This document shows, in pieces, positions 16,848 through 24,804 of a DNA stretch of 36,096 nt. A model generated the notes under the pieces. The model searched no databases. It was not told the origin of the DNA and worked only from the letters and a program-made list of their open reading frames with translations. Origin of the DNA: Nitrospira sp. CR1.2. Lineage in GTDB: Bacteria > Nitrospirota > Nitrospiria > Nitrospirales > Nitrospiraceae. A program made the position numbers and the translations under genes. How positions within the stretch are numbered: position 1 is the stretch's first letter; every line of letters starts with the position of its first letter. The DNA lies in NCBI GenBank assembly GCA_014055495.1, contig WIAG01000037.1:1-36096 (forward strand), in the 5' to 3' direction.

Positions 16848-18482
16848 ATGGTGAAGCGACGATATCTGCAGGTGTTGTTGTCCGGTCTTCTCTGTGCGGG
16901 TGCGACGTCGTCTTTGGGAGAAGGGCATGCAGGGGCCGAGCCGATATTGTTCGACAACCTGGGCACGCTGCATCACGAGATCAGCACGACATCCGAACGT
17001 GCCCAGCAATACTTCGACCAGGGGCTCCGACTGGTCTATGCCTTCAACCATGAGGAAGCCATCGCCGCATTCACGGAGGCCTCCCGCCTCGACCCCGACG
17101 CGCCCATGCCCCATTGGGGCGTGGCGTTGAGCCTGGGGCCGAACATCAATGCCGGGATGGACGTGAAAGCTGAAGTACGCGCGGTCGATGCCATACACAA
17201 GGCCACTGCGCGCCTTGCGCAGGCCACTTCCCGTGAACGGGCCTACATTGAGGCCTTGGCGACACGGTACTCCGGCAAGAAGGCTTCGTCACGGAACGGC
17301 AAGGATGAGGCCTATGCCAAGGCCATGCGCCGGCTCCATGCGGAGTCTCCAGACGATGTCGATGCCGCCGTGCTGTTCGCGGAATCGATGATGGTCCTTC
17401 GCCCCTGGGACTATTGGCGTGCCGATGGTCGTCCTCAACCGGGAACAGAGGAAATTGTGGCGACGTTGGAAGCAGCGATCGAGCGAGAGCCGAATCATCC
17501 GGGCGCCTGCCATTACTACATTCACGCGGTAGAGGCCTCACCCGATCCACAGCGCGGGTTGGCCTGTGCCCAGCGCCTGCCGTCTCTCATGCCCGGTGCC
17601 GGGCATCTGGTGCATATGCCGGCCCATATCTTTATGCGGGTGGGCCGCTATCGGGAGGCGTCCGAGCGGAATGCGAATGCCGCGACGGTGGACCACGAGT
17701 ATTTGCGTCATCACCCCCTTGAGGGCAACTACGCATCAGGATACTATGCGCACAATCTGCATTTCCTCAATGCCTCACTGGTGATGGAAGGGCGGAGTGC
17801 GGAAGCGGCGCAGGTTGCGCGCGACCTGCTGGGCAAGATTTCGGTCGACGAGATCGTGAAGGAGCCGTCGCTCGAATGGTACGCGCCGACCCTTTTGCTC
17901 ACGATGGCGCGATTCGGCCGGTGGGGGGAGTTGATCCGGCAGCCTCCGCCGCCCAGGGAGTTGCGCTTCACCACGGGCCTCTGGCACTACGTCCGCGGAT
18001 TGGCCTTTGCCGCAACGACCCGATTCGGAAGCGCCGAGGGGGAATTGTCGAACCTCAGGAAGTCGTTGAAGGCTTTCACCAAGGCGAAGACAACGGAGGG
18101 GAAGTTGAGTCGCACGCTGCTCAAGGTGGCGGAGCGAGTGTTGGTCGGAGAAATGGCTGCGCGCCGCGGGGAGTATGAGGCGGGGATTCAGGCCTTGCGC
18201 GAAGCGCTGAAGATGGAATCGTCGTTGCCGTACAGCGAACCGCCGTTTTGGTTTCAGCCGGTCCGTCATAACCTGGGAGCGGTGCTGTTGCTGGCGGGGC
18301 GTCCAGGCGACGCGGAGGTCGTCTACCGGGAAGATTTGCGCGTGAATCCGGAGAACGGCTGGGCGCTGCACGGACTCGTGCAGAGCCTCCAGGCGCAGCG
18401 CAAAGACGCGACTGACGAAGAGGCCCGGCTGCGTGCCGCCTGGGCGCAGGCCGATATCGCGTTGACGGGGTCGCGTTTTTGA
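16848..18482 (+). CDS. Exported tetratricopeptide-repeat protein
   Basis: A 544-residue protein with signal peptide (hydrophobic about 7-27) and TPR units, beginning with AQQYFDQGLRLVYAFNHEEA, then IAAFTEASRLDPDAPMPHWG. Conserved family stretches include PNHPGACHYYIHAVEAS and PGAGHLVHMPAHIFMRVGRY, whose His-rich pattern (HYYIH, HMPAH) hints at metal binding. Similar proteins are common in environmental bacteria and are annotated simply as TPR proteins. No enzyme activity can be assigned. AGGAG at 16835-16839, 8 bases before ATG, supports the start. The methyltransferase follows after 21 bases. Confidence 0.85.
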   Translation: MVKRRYLQVLLSGLLCAGATSSLGEGHAGAEPILFDNLGTLHHEISTTSERAQQYFDQGLRLVYAFNHEEAIAAFTEASRLDPDAPMPHWGVALSLGPNINAGMDVKAEVRAVDAIHKATARLAQATSRERAYIEALATRYSGKKASSRNGKDEAYAKAMRRLHAESPDDVDAAVLFAESMMVLRPWDYWRADGRPQPGTEEIVATLEAAIEREPNHPGACHYYIHAVEASPDPQRGLACAQRLPSLMPGAGHLVHMPAHIFMRVGRYREASERNANAATVDHEYLRHHPLEGNYASGYYAHNLHFLNASLVMEGRSAEAAQVARDLLGKISVDEIVKEPSLEWYAPTLLLTMARFGRWGELIRQPPPPRELRFTTGLWHYVRGLAFAATTRFGSAEGELSNLRKSLKAFTKAKTTEGKLSRTLLKVAERVLVGEMAARRGEYEAGIQALREALKMESSLPYSEPPFWFQPVRHNLGAVLLLAGRPGDAEVVYREDLRVNPENGWALHGLVQSLQAQRKDATDEEARLRAAWAQADIALTGSRF

Positions 18483-18503
18483 GGTGCCGCCTGCGCGGCG
18501 TCC

Positions 18504-19352
18504 ATGAGCGCGGACGAATCGAGTCTTGAAAGGGAGACAGTGAATACAGACTATGTCTTTCATACGAGCGAGGAGCCGCGCGAACTCGTCCGGCTGCATA
18601 TGCTTGAGCGGATCTTTGATGCGGGGACCCAACGGCGCCTGCTGGCCACAGGCCTGACGAGCGGGTGGCATTGCCTGGAGGTGGGGGCGGGAGCCGGTTC
18701 CATCGTGCGGTGGTTGGAACAGCGTGTCGGGCCGTCCGGCAAGGTGGTCGCGCTCGACACGAACCCGCGTTTTTTGCGGGGCAGCGGCAGCTCGACCATT
18801 GAAATCCTTCAAGGCGACATTTGCGACGCGGATCTTCCGCTCGCGACCTTCGACCTGGTGCATGCCCGTTACGTGATGATTCATATCGCGGAATATCAAC
18901 GCGCGTTCGAACGCATGCTCCGTTGCGTCAAGCCGGGCGGGTGGGTCGTGCTCGAGGAGCCGGATTTTGAAGCGGCGCGGGTGGTGGCCGGGACGGAGGA
19001 AGGGCGGGCCTCGTTCGGTCGCGTGTCCGATGCCATCGCGCGGATGTTCACCTCGCTCGGAATGGATTATGCGCTGGGGGTGAAGTTGCCCGCGCTGTTT
19101 CAGCGCCACGATCTGACACAGCTGACGGTGGAGCACGAAGGGCATTTGTCCGCCGGCGGAGGGATGGTGGCACAGATGATGAAGTTGTCCGCCGAGCAAT
19201 TGCGCGATAAATACATCGCGACCGGCCTGGTGAGGGAGGCCGATATTGAAGAATATGACCGGTTGGCCGACGATCCCGACTCCTGGGCGATCTACTATGC
19301 GACGGTGGCCGTGACGGGCTGGTGGCAGCCGCAATGCGGCGGTCGGATGTAA
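18504..19352 (+). CDS. Class I SAM-dependent methyltransferase
   Basis: A 282-residue methyltransferase. SAM-binding motif I is LEVGAGAGSIVRWLE (about 55-69), followed by acidic motif II VVALDTNPRFL and motif III-like GDICDADLPLATFDLVHARY; motif post-III LRCVKPGGWVVLEEPD is typical. The C-terminal half is family specific, and the acceptor cannot be read. ATG 18504 has no clear RBS; the in-frame GTG at 18540 lies 3 bases after AGGGAG and is an alternative start giving 270 residues. It follows the TPR gene closely and is followed by the LOG-like gene after 8 bases, so an operon is likely. Confidence 0.85.
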   Translation: MSADESSLERETVNTDYVFHTSEEPRELVRLHMLERIFDAGTQRRLLATGLTSGWHCLEVGAGAGSIVRWLEQRVGPSGKVVALDTNPRFLRGSGSSTIEILQGDICDADLPLATFDLVHARYVMIHIAEYQRAFERMLRCVKPGGWVVLEEPDFEAARVVAGTEEGRASFGRVSDAIARMFTSLGMDYALGVKLPALFQRHDLTQLTVEHEGHLSAGGGMVAQMMKLSAEQLRDKYIATGLVREADIEEYDRLADDPDSWAIYYATVAVTGWWQPQCGGRM

Positions 19353-19360
19353 GGATGGGC

Positions 19361-19891
19361 ATGCGCTATATCGTGGGCGTAATGGGGCCGGCCAAGGCCA
19401 GGAAGAAGGATGTGGACAATGCCCGCGTATTGGGCGAGTTGATCGCGCGCCGGGAATGGGTGGTGCTGACCGGTGGACGCGATGTCGGCGTCATGGACGC
19501 GGCCTGTCAGGGTGCGAAGAAGGTTCCCGGTAGTTTGACGATCGGCGTGCTCCCGTCGGCTCGCGAACGCGTGTCGAAGTATGTCGATCTGGCGATCATC
19601 ACCGAAATGGGCAATGCGCGCAACAACGTCAACGTGATGTCCAGCAACGTGGTGGTGGTGTGCGGGCTGATGGGGGCCGGCACGGTGTCCGAAGTTGCAC
19701 TCGCCCTGAAGGCAGGGAAACCGGTCATCCTGGTCGGAGCGACGCCGGCTGAAGAAAAATTCTTCAAGAAACTCGGCGGGCGGTTGATCGCCGCGGTGGA
19801 AAACCCGGAAGAGGCTATCACCCTAATGATGAAACAGTTTGAACAGCAGCAACCGGATTTGGTGCAGGGTGCACGCTCCTGGGGCGTCTGA
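19361..19891 (+). CDS. TIGR00725 / LOG-like Rossmann-fold protein
   Basis: A 176-residue protein of the TIGR00725 type, a relative of the LOG/SLOG nucleotide-binding fold. Key stretches are VGVMGPAKA at the start, VVLTGGRDVGVMDAACQGAK (about 29-48), and EMGNARNNVNVMSSNVVVV leading into GAGTVSEVALALKAGKPV, the phosphate-binding signature. LOG proteins hydrolyse cytokinin ribotides, while SLOG domains bind nucleotide-derived ligands; for TIGR00725 the ligand is unknown. AAGG at 19351-19354 places the start at ATG 19361. The last methyltransferase codons precede it by 8 bases. A palindromic repeat follows 2 bases after its stop. Confidence 0.85.
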   Translation: MRYIVGVMGPAKARKKDVDNARVLGELIARREWVVLTGGRDVGVMDAACQGAKKVPGSLTIGVLPSARERVSKYVDLAIITEMGNARNNVNVMSSNVVVVCGLMGAGTVSEVALALKAGKPVILVGATPAEEKFFKKLGGRLIAAVENPEEAITLMMKQFEQQQPDLVQGARSWGV

Positions 19892-19893
19892 CA

Positions 19894-20012
19894 AGCTGTT
19901 GAAAAAGCCCGCCAGCGGCGTTCTCGCATCGCTCCGCGGCTCAACGTACAGCAAGGGTACGCCTCCCGCCTCGCATTGCTGCGGCCTTGCTGGACGGACT
20001 TTTTGAACAGCT
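19894..20012. repeat. Palindromic MITE/REP-like repeat, full-length copy
   Basis: Ends AGCTGTTGAAAAAG and CTTTTTGAACAGCT form 14-base terminal inverted repeats with one mismatch. The 119-base body is GC-rich and contains a smaller inner palindrome with CGTAC and GTACG arms. The copy at 7760-7826 is a shortened relative. It begins immediately after the TIGR00725 stop and has no ORF. Candidate non-autonomous element or REP-type hairpin. Confidence 0.75.
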
Positions 20013-20241
20013 GATAAGCGGTTTGCGATCCTCTTCCCCACAGAGCTTTTCTCGTAGATTCCTTCCATGGACTGCCAGTACGTGATGCGTCGGCTTCTCA
20101 CACTTCGTTGTGAATGCAGGACGCCGCCGTGAATCGTGAACCGTATCTGGTTGGGGAGAGAAAAACTTTGGGGACCTGATTCCGAGGCTTTTTTCTGGGG
20201 AGGAACGACGCGTCACGAACGACGGGTGACGAGCCCGTTTC

Positions 20242-20724
20242 TCACTGGGCAGAGGGAGAACCGGAGAGGGCACCCTTGTCCAACAACAGGCCGGAGGTAT
20301 CGAAGGGGAGTCGGCCATCCTTCGTGTGCAGCACGCCCGTGACATGGTAGGTGAGCGACTGATCCCCGGAAAAGGACAGGAGCTGCCTCACGACCTGTAG
20401 AGTGGACGTACTGGTTTCGACGGAGGTTACGGCGTCGCTTAAACGAGGCACGACCAATTCTTTGTTGCCCAGTCCTCGTACAAGCCGATTGCCGTTTAGA
20501 TCCAGACGAAAGTCGATCTCGGTCACAGCGAGGTCGAAGTCGTTGGGATTCCGGATTCGAAGATCGACCTGAAGTCGCTGCTCGAAGGCGCTGGCCTCCA
20601 GCGGCGTGACATTCGTCACCAGCACCTCGGGAGGTTCACCCTTCATCAGCCAGGTCGCGCACCCGGCAAGCAGGAATACGGTCAGTAGGCTGCTGAGCAG
20701 TGTCAATCGCCTCATCTCGCGCAT
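20242..20724 (-). CDS. LEA14-like (water-stress/hypersensitive-response domain) lipoprotein
   Basis: A roughly 160-residue lipoprotein: signal with lipobox LLAGC, followed by a single LEA type 2 (WHy) domain with the NPNDFDLAVTEIDFRLDLNG core and alternating beta-strand pattern through VVRQLLSFSGDQSLTYHVTG. Such immunoglobulin-like domains occur in desiccation- and stress-related proteins; the bacterial role is unclear. Start candidates are ATG 20727, 20724 and 20715; none has a clear RBS, and 20724 is chosen. The longer open frame to 20943 runs through the msrA leader and is not protein-like. It is divergent from msrA. Confidence 0.8.
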   Translation of the reverse strand: MREMRRLTLLSSLLTVFLLAGCATWLMKGEPPEVLVTNVTPLEASAFEQRLQVDLRIRNPNDFDLAVTEIDFRLDLNGNRLVRGLGNKELVVPRLSDAVTSVETSTSTLQVVRQLLSFSGDQSLTYHVTGVLHTKDGRLPFDTSGLLLDKGALSGSPSAQ

Positions 20725-20866
20725 CATACACAAACATCCAATCGGTTGCGACTTGCGTAGAGATCGGCAAGGACCCCGATGGTTGACCTGCGTCGCGGAG
20801 GTCCGGTTCTTTGGTAAGATGACCGGGCAGGGGTCGATTATGTTTCCCTTCAGGAGGTTGCCAGCC

Positions 20867-21487
20867 ATGAATTCCATCGCACGCATGAAACTCGGTGTCG
20901 TACTCATGTTGCCAGTGGTGCTGGCAGGGGCGCTCGTCTCCATCGGTCATGCAGCCGACCAGTCCGGCGGGAAAGCGTACTTTGCCGGCGGCTGTTTCTG
21001 GTGCATGGAGGAAGTGTTTGAGAAAGTTCCTGGCGTCCTCTCCGTCACCAGCGGCTATATGGGCGGGCGGGTGGAGCACCCGACCTATGAGCAGGTATCG
21101 GCGGGGGGAACCGGCCATGCCGAGTCGGTGGAAGTGGTGTATGACTCGACCAAGGTCTCCTACCAGGTGTTGCTGGATGCCTTCTGGCACAATGTGGACC
21201 CGGTCACGCCCAACGCGCAGTTCTGCGACCATGGGAGCCAGTACCGCGCGGTGATTTTCTACCAAGGGGAAGAACAGCAGCGCTTGGCCGAGGAGTCGAA
21301 GCGCGCGATCCAACAATCTCCGCGGCTGTCCCAACCGGTTGTGACGGAACTCACGAAGGCGTCGCAGTTTTATCCGGCGGAAGACTACCACCAGGATTTC
21401 TACAAGAAGAATCCGGTCCGGTACAAGTTTTACAAGTTCAATTGCGGCCGCGCACAGCGTCTCGAGGAAGTGTGGGGTGCCCCATGA
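20867..21487 (+). CDS. msrA: Peptide methionine sulfoxide reductase MsrA, exported form
   Basis: A 206-residue MsrA with an N-terminal signal peptide (hydrophobic 8-28, IGHAA cleavage region). The catalytic motif GGCFWC puts the nucleophile at Cys43 and a second Cys at 46; FCDHGSQYRAVIFY, SQFYPAEDYHQDFY and the late FNCGRAQR Cys are also present. MsrA reduces the S-epimer of methionine sulfoxide. The signal peptide means this copy repairs periplasmic proteins. AGGAGG at 20852-20857 lies 9 bases before ATG. The stop overlaps the next gene start (ATGA). No MsrB is adjacent. Confidence 0.95.
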   Translation: MNSIARMKLGVVLMLPVVLAGALVSIGHAADQSGGKAYFAGGCFWCMEEVFEKVPGVLSVTSGYMGGRVEHPTYEQVSAGGTGHAESVEVVYDSTKVSYQVLLDAFWHNVDPVTPNAQFCDHGSQYRAVIFYQGEEQQRLAEESKRAIQQSPRLSQPVVTELTKASQFYPAEDYHQDFYKKNPVRYKFYKFNCGRAQRLEEVWGAP

Positions 21488-21933
21488 CGGGCGACGTGCC
21501 GTCGCAGGATACGCTTAGGCGCCTGCTTGTGGAATGTAGAAGAATTGCCGTGGTGGGGTTGTCATCGAATCCGGCCCGGCCGTCCTATCGCGTGGCTGCC
21601 TACATGCAGCGACAGGGAAAGGTCGTGATTCCGGTCAATCCGCGTGAAACGATGGTCTTGGGGCAGCCGGCCTATCCGTCATTGACCACGGTGCCGGGCG
21701 CGGTGGATCTCGTGACGGTCTTTCGGCGATCCGAGGAGGCAGGGGCAGCCGTCGACGAAGCGATTCGTATCAACGCCAAGGCGGTCTGGCTCCAGGAAGG
21801 CGTGATCGACGAAGCTGCGGCGCTGCGCGCCCGTCAGGGCGGGTTGCAGGTCGTGATGGACCGCTGCTGGCTGAAGGAGCATGGCCGATGTCTCGGCGAG
21901 GAAGGCCGCGATGCCGGGCCGGTGAGAGCGTGA
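21484..21933 (+). CDS. CoA-binding protein (YccU-like, Rossmann fold)
   Basis: A 149-residue single-domain CoA_binding protein. RRIAVVGLSSNPARPSYRVA (about 19-38) is the nucleotide-binding loop, and GKVVIPVNPRETMVLGQPAY, AVWLQEGVIDEAAALRAR and VMDRCWLKEH complete the conserved pattern. These small proteins bind CoA or act as its sensors; the biochemical role is not settled. It is translationally coupled to msrA (ATGA at 21484) and to the following membrane protein (GTGA at 21930). Family assignment is firm. Confidence 0.92.
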   Translation: MTGDVPSQDTLRRLLVECRRIAVVGLSSNPARPSYRVAAYMQRQGKVVIPVNPRETMVLGQPAYPSLTTVPGAVDLVTVFRRSEEAGAAVDEAIRINAKAVWLQEGVIDEAAALRARQGGLQVVMDRCWLKEHGRCLGEEGRDAGPVRA

Positions 21934-22370
21934 ATCCGGACCGTACCCTGGTGCGGTTGATTTGGGCCATCGCCGTCTTGAATGCCGCGCATACCGTCGA
22001 CCACGTGATCCGGGGAGATTTTCATTGGCCGCTCGACGAACAATCGATCGGTTTTATTCTGGTCGTCACGAGCATCTATCTGGTGATCGGGATCGGATTA
22101 CGGCGCTCGCATAGCGGCATGGTCGGTCCCCGCTTCTGGGCGATCGTCGGGGGAGCGGGTTTGGCGCTTGGATGGTTGTCGCATTTCAGTCCTTTCACGG
22201 ATCAACCGGTCCATGTCATGTATGATGCGTATCACGGGACGATCGGCGGGCCTCTTGCGGTGGTTTGTTTGATGCTGCTCATGGGCGTCGTGCTGGTTGC
22301 GACGACGTACTCGGCCTATCTCTGGCACGACCAGCGGCGACATTCGACGACGGGCCCTGCCTCCGGGTAA
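21930..22370 (+). CDS. Small polytopic membrane protein, function unknown
   Basis: A 146-residue protein with about four membrane segments (near 6-20, 32-52, 60-80 and 102-128). Histidines cluster in LNAAHTVDHVIRGDFHW, in FSHFSPF and in DAYHGTIGG, which might bind a metal or heme. GTG 21930 overlaps the upstream stop (GTGA) and GGTGAG lies just before it; the frame is open to 21888, but that extension is a shifted reading of the CoA-binding gene. The family is not recognised. Confidence 0.75.
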   Translation: MNPDRTLVRLIWAIAVLNAAHTVDHVIRGDFHWPLDEQSIGFILVVTSIYLVIGIGLRRSHSGMVGPRFWAIVGGAGLALGWLSHFSPFTDQPVHVMYDAYHGTIGGPLAVVCLMLLMGVVLVATTYSAYLWHDQRRHSTTGPASG

Positions 22371-22520
22371 CCACTCCTTCGCCTCGACCAGTCGCTCCTT
22401 CCCCCGGTTGGTTTCCCTCATTTTCTTGAGCATTCCCGATCTCCATGGAATAGTGACGTGACGGTACGTCTCAGCCTGTCCTGCAGGAATTTCCACGTCA
22501 TCCATATTGGAGGTGTAGCC

Positions 22521-22907
22521 ATGATGCCCTTGCTCACGGTGTGCGGTCGCGTGTTGTTCCTCCTTCCCCTGGGGCTCGTCGCGGTGGGTTGTACGCAGTC
22601 GGTGCTGCCCACCCCTTCTCCGCAAGAACATCTTGGCATGGGCATCGTGACCGGGACGCTCGGTGCGCAATCACCGGGTGCGGCCTCAAGTAATGAACAG
22701 GCGGGCAGGTCTGTGGTCGGACAGGTCCAAGCACTGGAAGGTGGGGCCTACCTGGTGCGCGACGTCCGGGGCCAGGAACACCGCATTCCCCATGATGAAA
22801 ACACGAAAATCGATCGCCCGGCCCACGTAGGCGATCGCATTCAATCCTGGTTCGACCGGCATGGGCGTGCCGTGTTGATTCGAAGCGCTGATGAGGAGAG
22901 TCGATAG
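22521..22907 (+). CDS. Predicted lipoprotein, function unknown
   Basis: A 128-residue lipoprotein: signal peptide with lipobox VAVGC (Cys24), a Pro/Ser-rich linker, then a small beta-rich domain (VVGQVQALEGGAYLVRDVRG, then RIQSWFDRHGRAVLIRSAD) of a kind seen in periplasmic proteins of unknown role. GGAGG at 22509-22513 lies 7 bases before ATG 22521. It is followed closely by the lytic transglycosylase gene. Confidence 0.75.
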   Translation: MMPLLTVCGRVLFLLPLGLVAVGCTQSVLPTPSPQEHLGMGIVTGTLGAQSPGAASSNEQAGRSVVGQVQALEGGAYLVRDVRGQEHRIPHDENTKIDRPAHVGDRIQSWFDRHGRAVLIRSADEESR

Positions 22908-22941
22908 GAGCCGCCCGGCCGCCGCCGGTCGATTTTTCATC

Positions 22942-23559
22942 ATGCCACAGCCGGATTGGAATCAGCGCTGGAGCCGAGTCGCCCGCGCGTTCGTTCCCCT
23001 CGTCGTGGCCGCCTGCCTGATCGCCGTGATGCCTCCGGCCAGCAGGCTTGCCTTCGATCCCGCGATGAAGTCATACCCCCACCAACCTGCCGCCGAACCG
23101 ATCATCTCCCTGATCGCCACCTATGCCGAGCAATATGCATTGGATCCTGCGCTGCTACAGGCGATCATCAAAGTCGAGTCGAATTTCAACTCCGAGGCTG
23201 TGTCGTCGAAAGGTGCGATCGGACTCATGCAGCTCATGCCGCTGACCGCTGCGGCGTTTCATGTCCTCGACCCCTTCGACCCGAAGGATAATATCCGGGC
23301 CGGAGCAGCGCTGCTCCGGGGACTGCTCGACCGGTTCGGCGGAGATCTTTCGTTGGCGCTGGCGGCCTACCATGTCGGTGAGGCGCGAGTCCGGCAGGCG
23401 GTCGGCGTACCGGCCCTTCCGGCCACGCAGCTCTATGTCGATCGGGTGCTGGGTTACTATGAGCGGTTTCGGACAAGCAGCGAGCAGGCTGCGCTCCGTT
23501 CCGTCGTCCGTCGCCGGTCGACCCAGAGGATGATGGATCAGCCTCTTTCAGGCGAATGA
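22942..23559 (+). CDS. Lytic transglycosylase, SLT domain
   Basis: A 205-residue protein with a membrane segment or signal (about 14-32) and an SLT (GH23) domain at about 50-165. The catalytic Glu79 lies in IIKVESNFN, followed by the family motifs SSKGAIGLMQLMP (88-100) and LALAAYHVGEARV. It cleaves the MurNAc-GlcNAc bond of peptidoglycan with formation of 1,6-anhydroMurNAc. The start is uncertain: ATG 22942 and an in-frame ATG at 22891, overlapping the lipoprotein end, are both possible and neither has a strong RBS. The catalytic domain does not depend on this choice. Confidence 0.88.
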   Translation: MPQPDWNQRWSRVARAFVPLVVAACLIAVMPPASRLAFDPAMKSYPHQPAAEPIISLIATYAEQYALDPALLQAIIKVESNFNSEAVSSKGAIGLMQLMPLTAAAFHVLDPFDPKDNIRAGAALLRGLLDRFGGDLSLALAAYHVGEARVRQAVGVPALPATQLYVDRVLGYYERFRTSSEQAALRSVVRRRSTQRMMDQPLSGE

Positions 23560-23640
23560 GCCGCATCCGGTTGCATTTTCCTTGGGAAACGGAGTAGGGA
23601 ATTCCGCGAGACTACTCGCGTGTGGAGATCGAGGATGCGC

Positions 23641-24795
23641 ATGAAGAAAAGTGATCGGACAGCCCGGTTGGCTCAGTCGGATATCCGTGCGATGACCCTG
23701 GCCTGCGCGAAGGTCAACGGCATCAATATGTCTCAGGGAGTGTGTGATACGCCCGTGCCTCAGGTGGTGGTGCACGCTGCGCAGCAGGCGATGGCACAGG
23801 GACATAATACCTATGCCCGCTTCGACGGCATCGCGGAGTTGCGGGAGGCAATCGCCGCCAAATTGGCCGCCTACAATCATATCACCGCCGATCCCGAAAC
23901 TCAGATCACGGTGAGTGCGGGTGCGACGGGGTCGTTTCAGGCCACCTGCATGGCGTTGCTCAACCCCGGGGACGAAGTGATTCTTTTTGAGCCGTTCTAC
24001 GCCTACCATGTGCAGGCGATTCTTGCGGTGGAGGCGGTGCCCCGCTATGTGACGATGCGGCCGCCGGACTGGACGGTGGATGTGAAGAAGTTGGAACAGG
24101 CCATGACGCCCAAGACTAAGGCGATCGTGGTCAATACTCCGGGCAATCCATCCGGCAAGGTCTTTACCCGTCGGGAGTTGGAACAGATCGCCGAGATGGC
24201 GTGCCGCCATGATGTGCAGGTGATCACGGACGAGATTTACGAGTATTTCGTGTTTGACGGGCGGGAACACATCAGTATGGCCTCATTGCCCGGCATGGCC
24301 GACCGGACCATTACCATCGGCGGCTATTCCAAAACGTTCAGCATCACCGGGTGGCGCATCGGCTACAGTGTGGCGGAGGCCTCATGGGCGAAGGCCATCG
24401 GTGCTATGAGCGATGTGTTGTATGTCTGTGCGCCCACGCCATTGCAGTACGGGGTGGCCGCTGGCATTCGTGAACTCGGTCCGTCTTTTTACAAGGACCT
24501 GGCACTCGAGCATCAACAGAAGCGGGATCGTTTCTGCGGCGCCTTGGCGAAGGCAGGGCTTCCTCCCGCCGTGCCGCAGGGGGCCTACTACGTCTTGGCC
24601 GATGTGTCTCGCGTACCGGGAAAGACCAGTCGCGAACGCGCGCTGTATCTCCTGGACAAGACCGGGGTGGCGGGTGTGCCGGGAGAGGCTTTCTTTGAAG
24701 GACCGGCAGGCAGTCGCTATATGCGGTTTTGTATGGCGAAGACCGACAGCGATCTGGAGCACGCCAGCCGGGCAATTGAAGGATTCTCACTCTAA
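23641..24795 (+). CDS. PLP-dependent class I/II aminotransferase
   Basis: A 384-residue fold-type I aminotransferase. The PLP-binding Lys231 lies in GGYSKTFSITGWRIGY; also present are the NTPGNPSGKVFTR motif, the ITDEIYEYFVFDG Asp-Tyr pair and RYMRFCMAKTDSDL with the substrate-carboxylate Arg. This is the aspartate/aromatic-aminotransferase-like set that includes AspC, MtnE and kynurenine types; the amino donor cannot be read. GAGG at 23631-23634 is 6 bases before ATG 23641; the earlier ATG 23635 is poorly placed. It ends just before the convergent glycosyltransferase, with 9 bases between stops. Confidence 0.93.
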   Translation: MKKSDRTARLAQSDIRAMTLACAKVNGINMSQGVCDTPVPQVVVHAAQQAMAQGHNTYARFDGIAELREAIAAKLAAYNHITADPETQITVSAGATGSFQATCMALLNPGDEVILFEPFYAYHVQAILAVEAVPRYVTMRPPDWTVDVKKLEQAMTPKTKAIVVNTPGNPSGKVFTRRELEQIAEMACRHDVQVITDEIYEYFVFDGREHISMASLPGMADRTITIGGYSKTFSITGWRIGYSVAEASWAKAIGAMSDVLYVCAPTPLQYGVAAGIRELGPSFYKDLALEHQQKRDRFCGALAKAGLPPAVPQGAYYVLADVSRVPGKTSRERALYLLDKTGVAGVPGEAFFEGPAGSRYMRFCMAKTDSDLEHASRAIEGFSL

Positions 24796-24804
24796 CTCGC
24801 GAGA

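Noticed and set aside
17775-19334. A 519-codon minus-strand open frame opposite the TPR and methyltransferase genes.
   Set aside because: Antisense shadow of two genes with clear motifs; low-complexity residues and no recognisable fold.
20209-20229. CGTCAC...GTGACG hairpin downstream of the LEA14 gene as a terminator.
   Set aside because: Stem of only six pairs and no T-tract following on the gene's strand.
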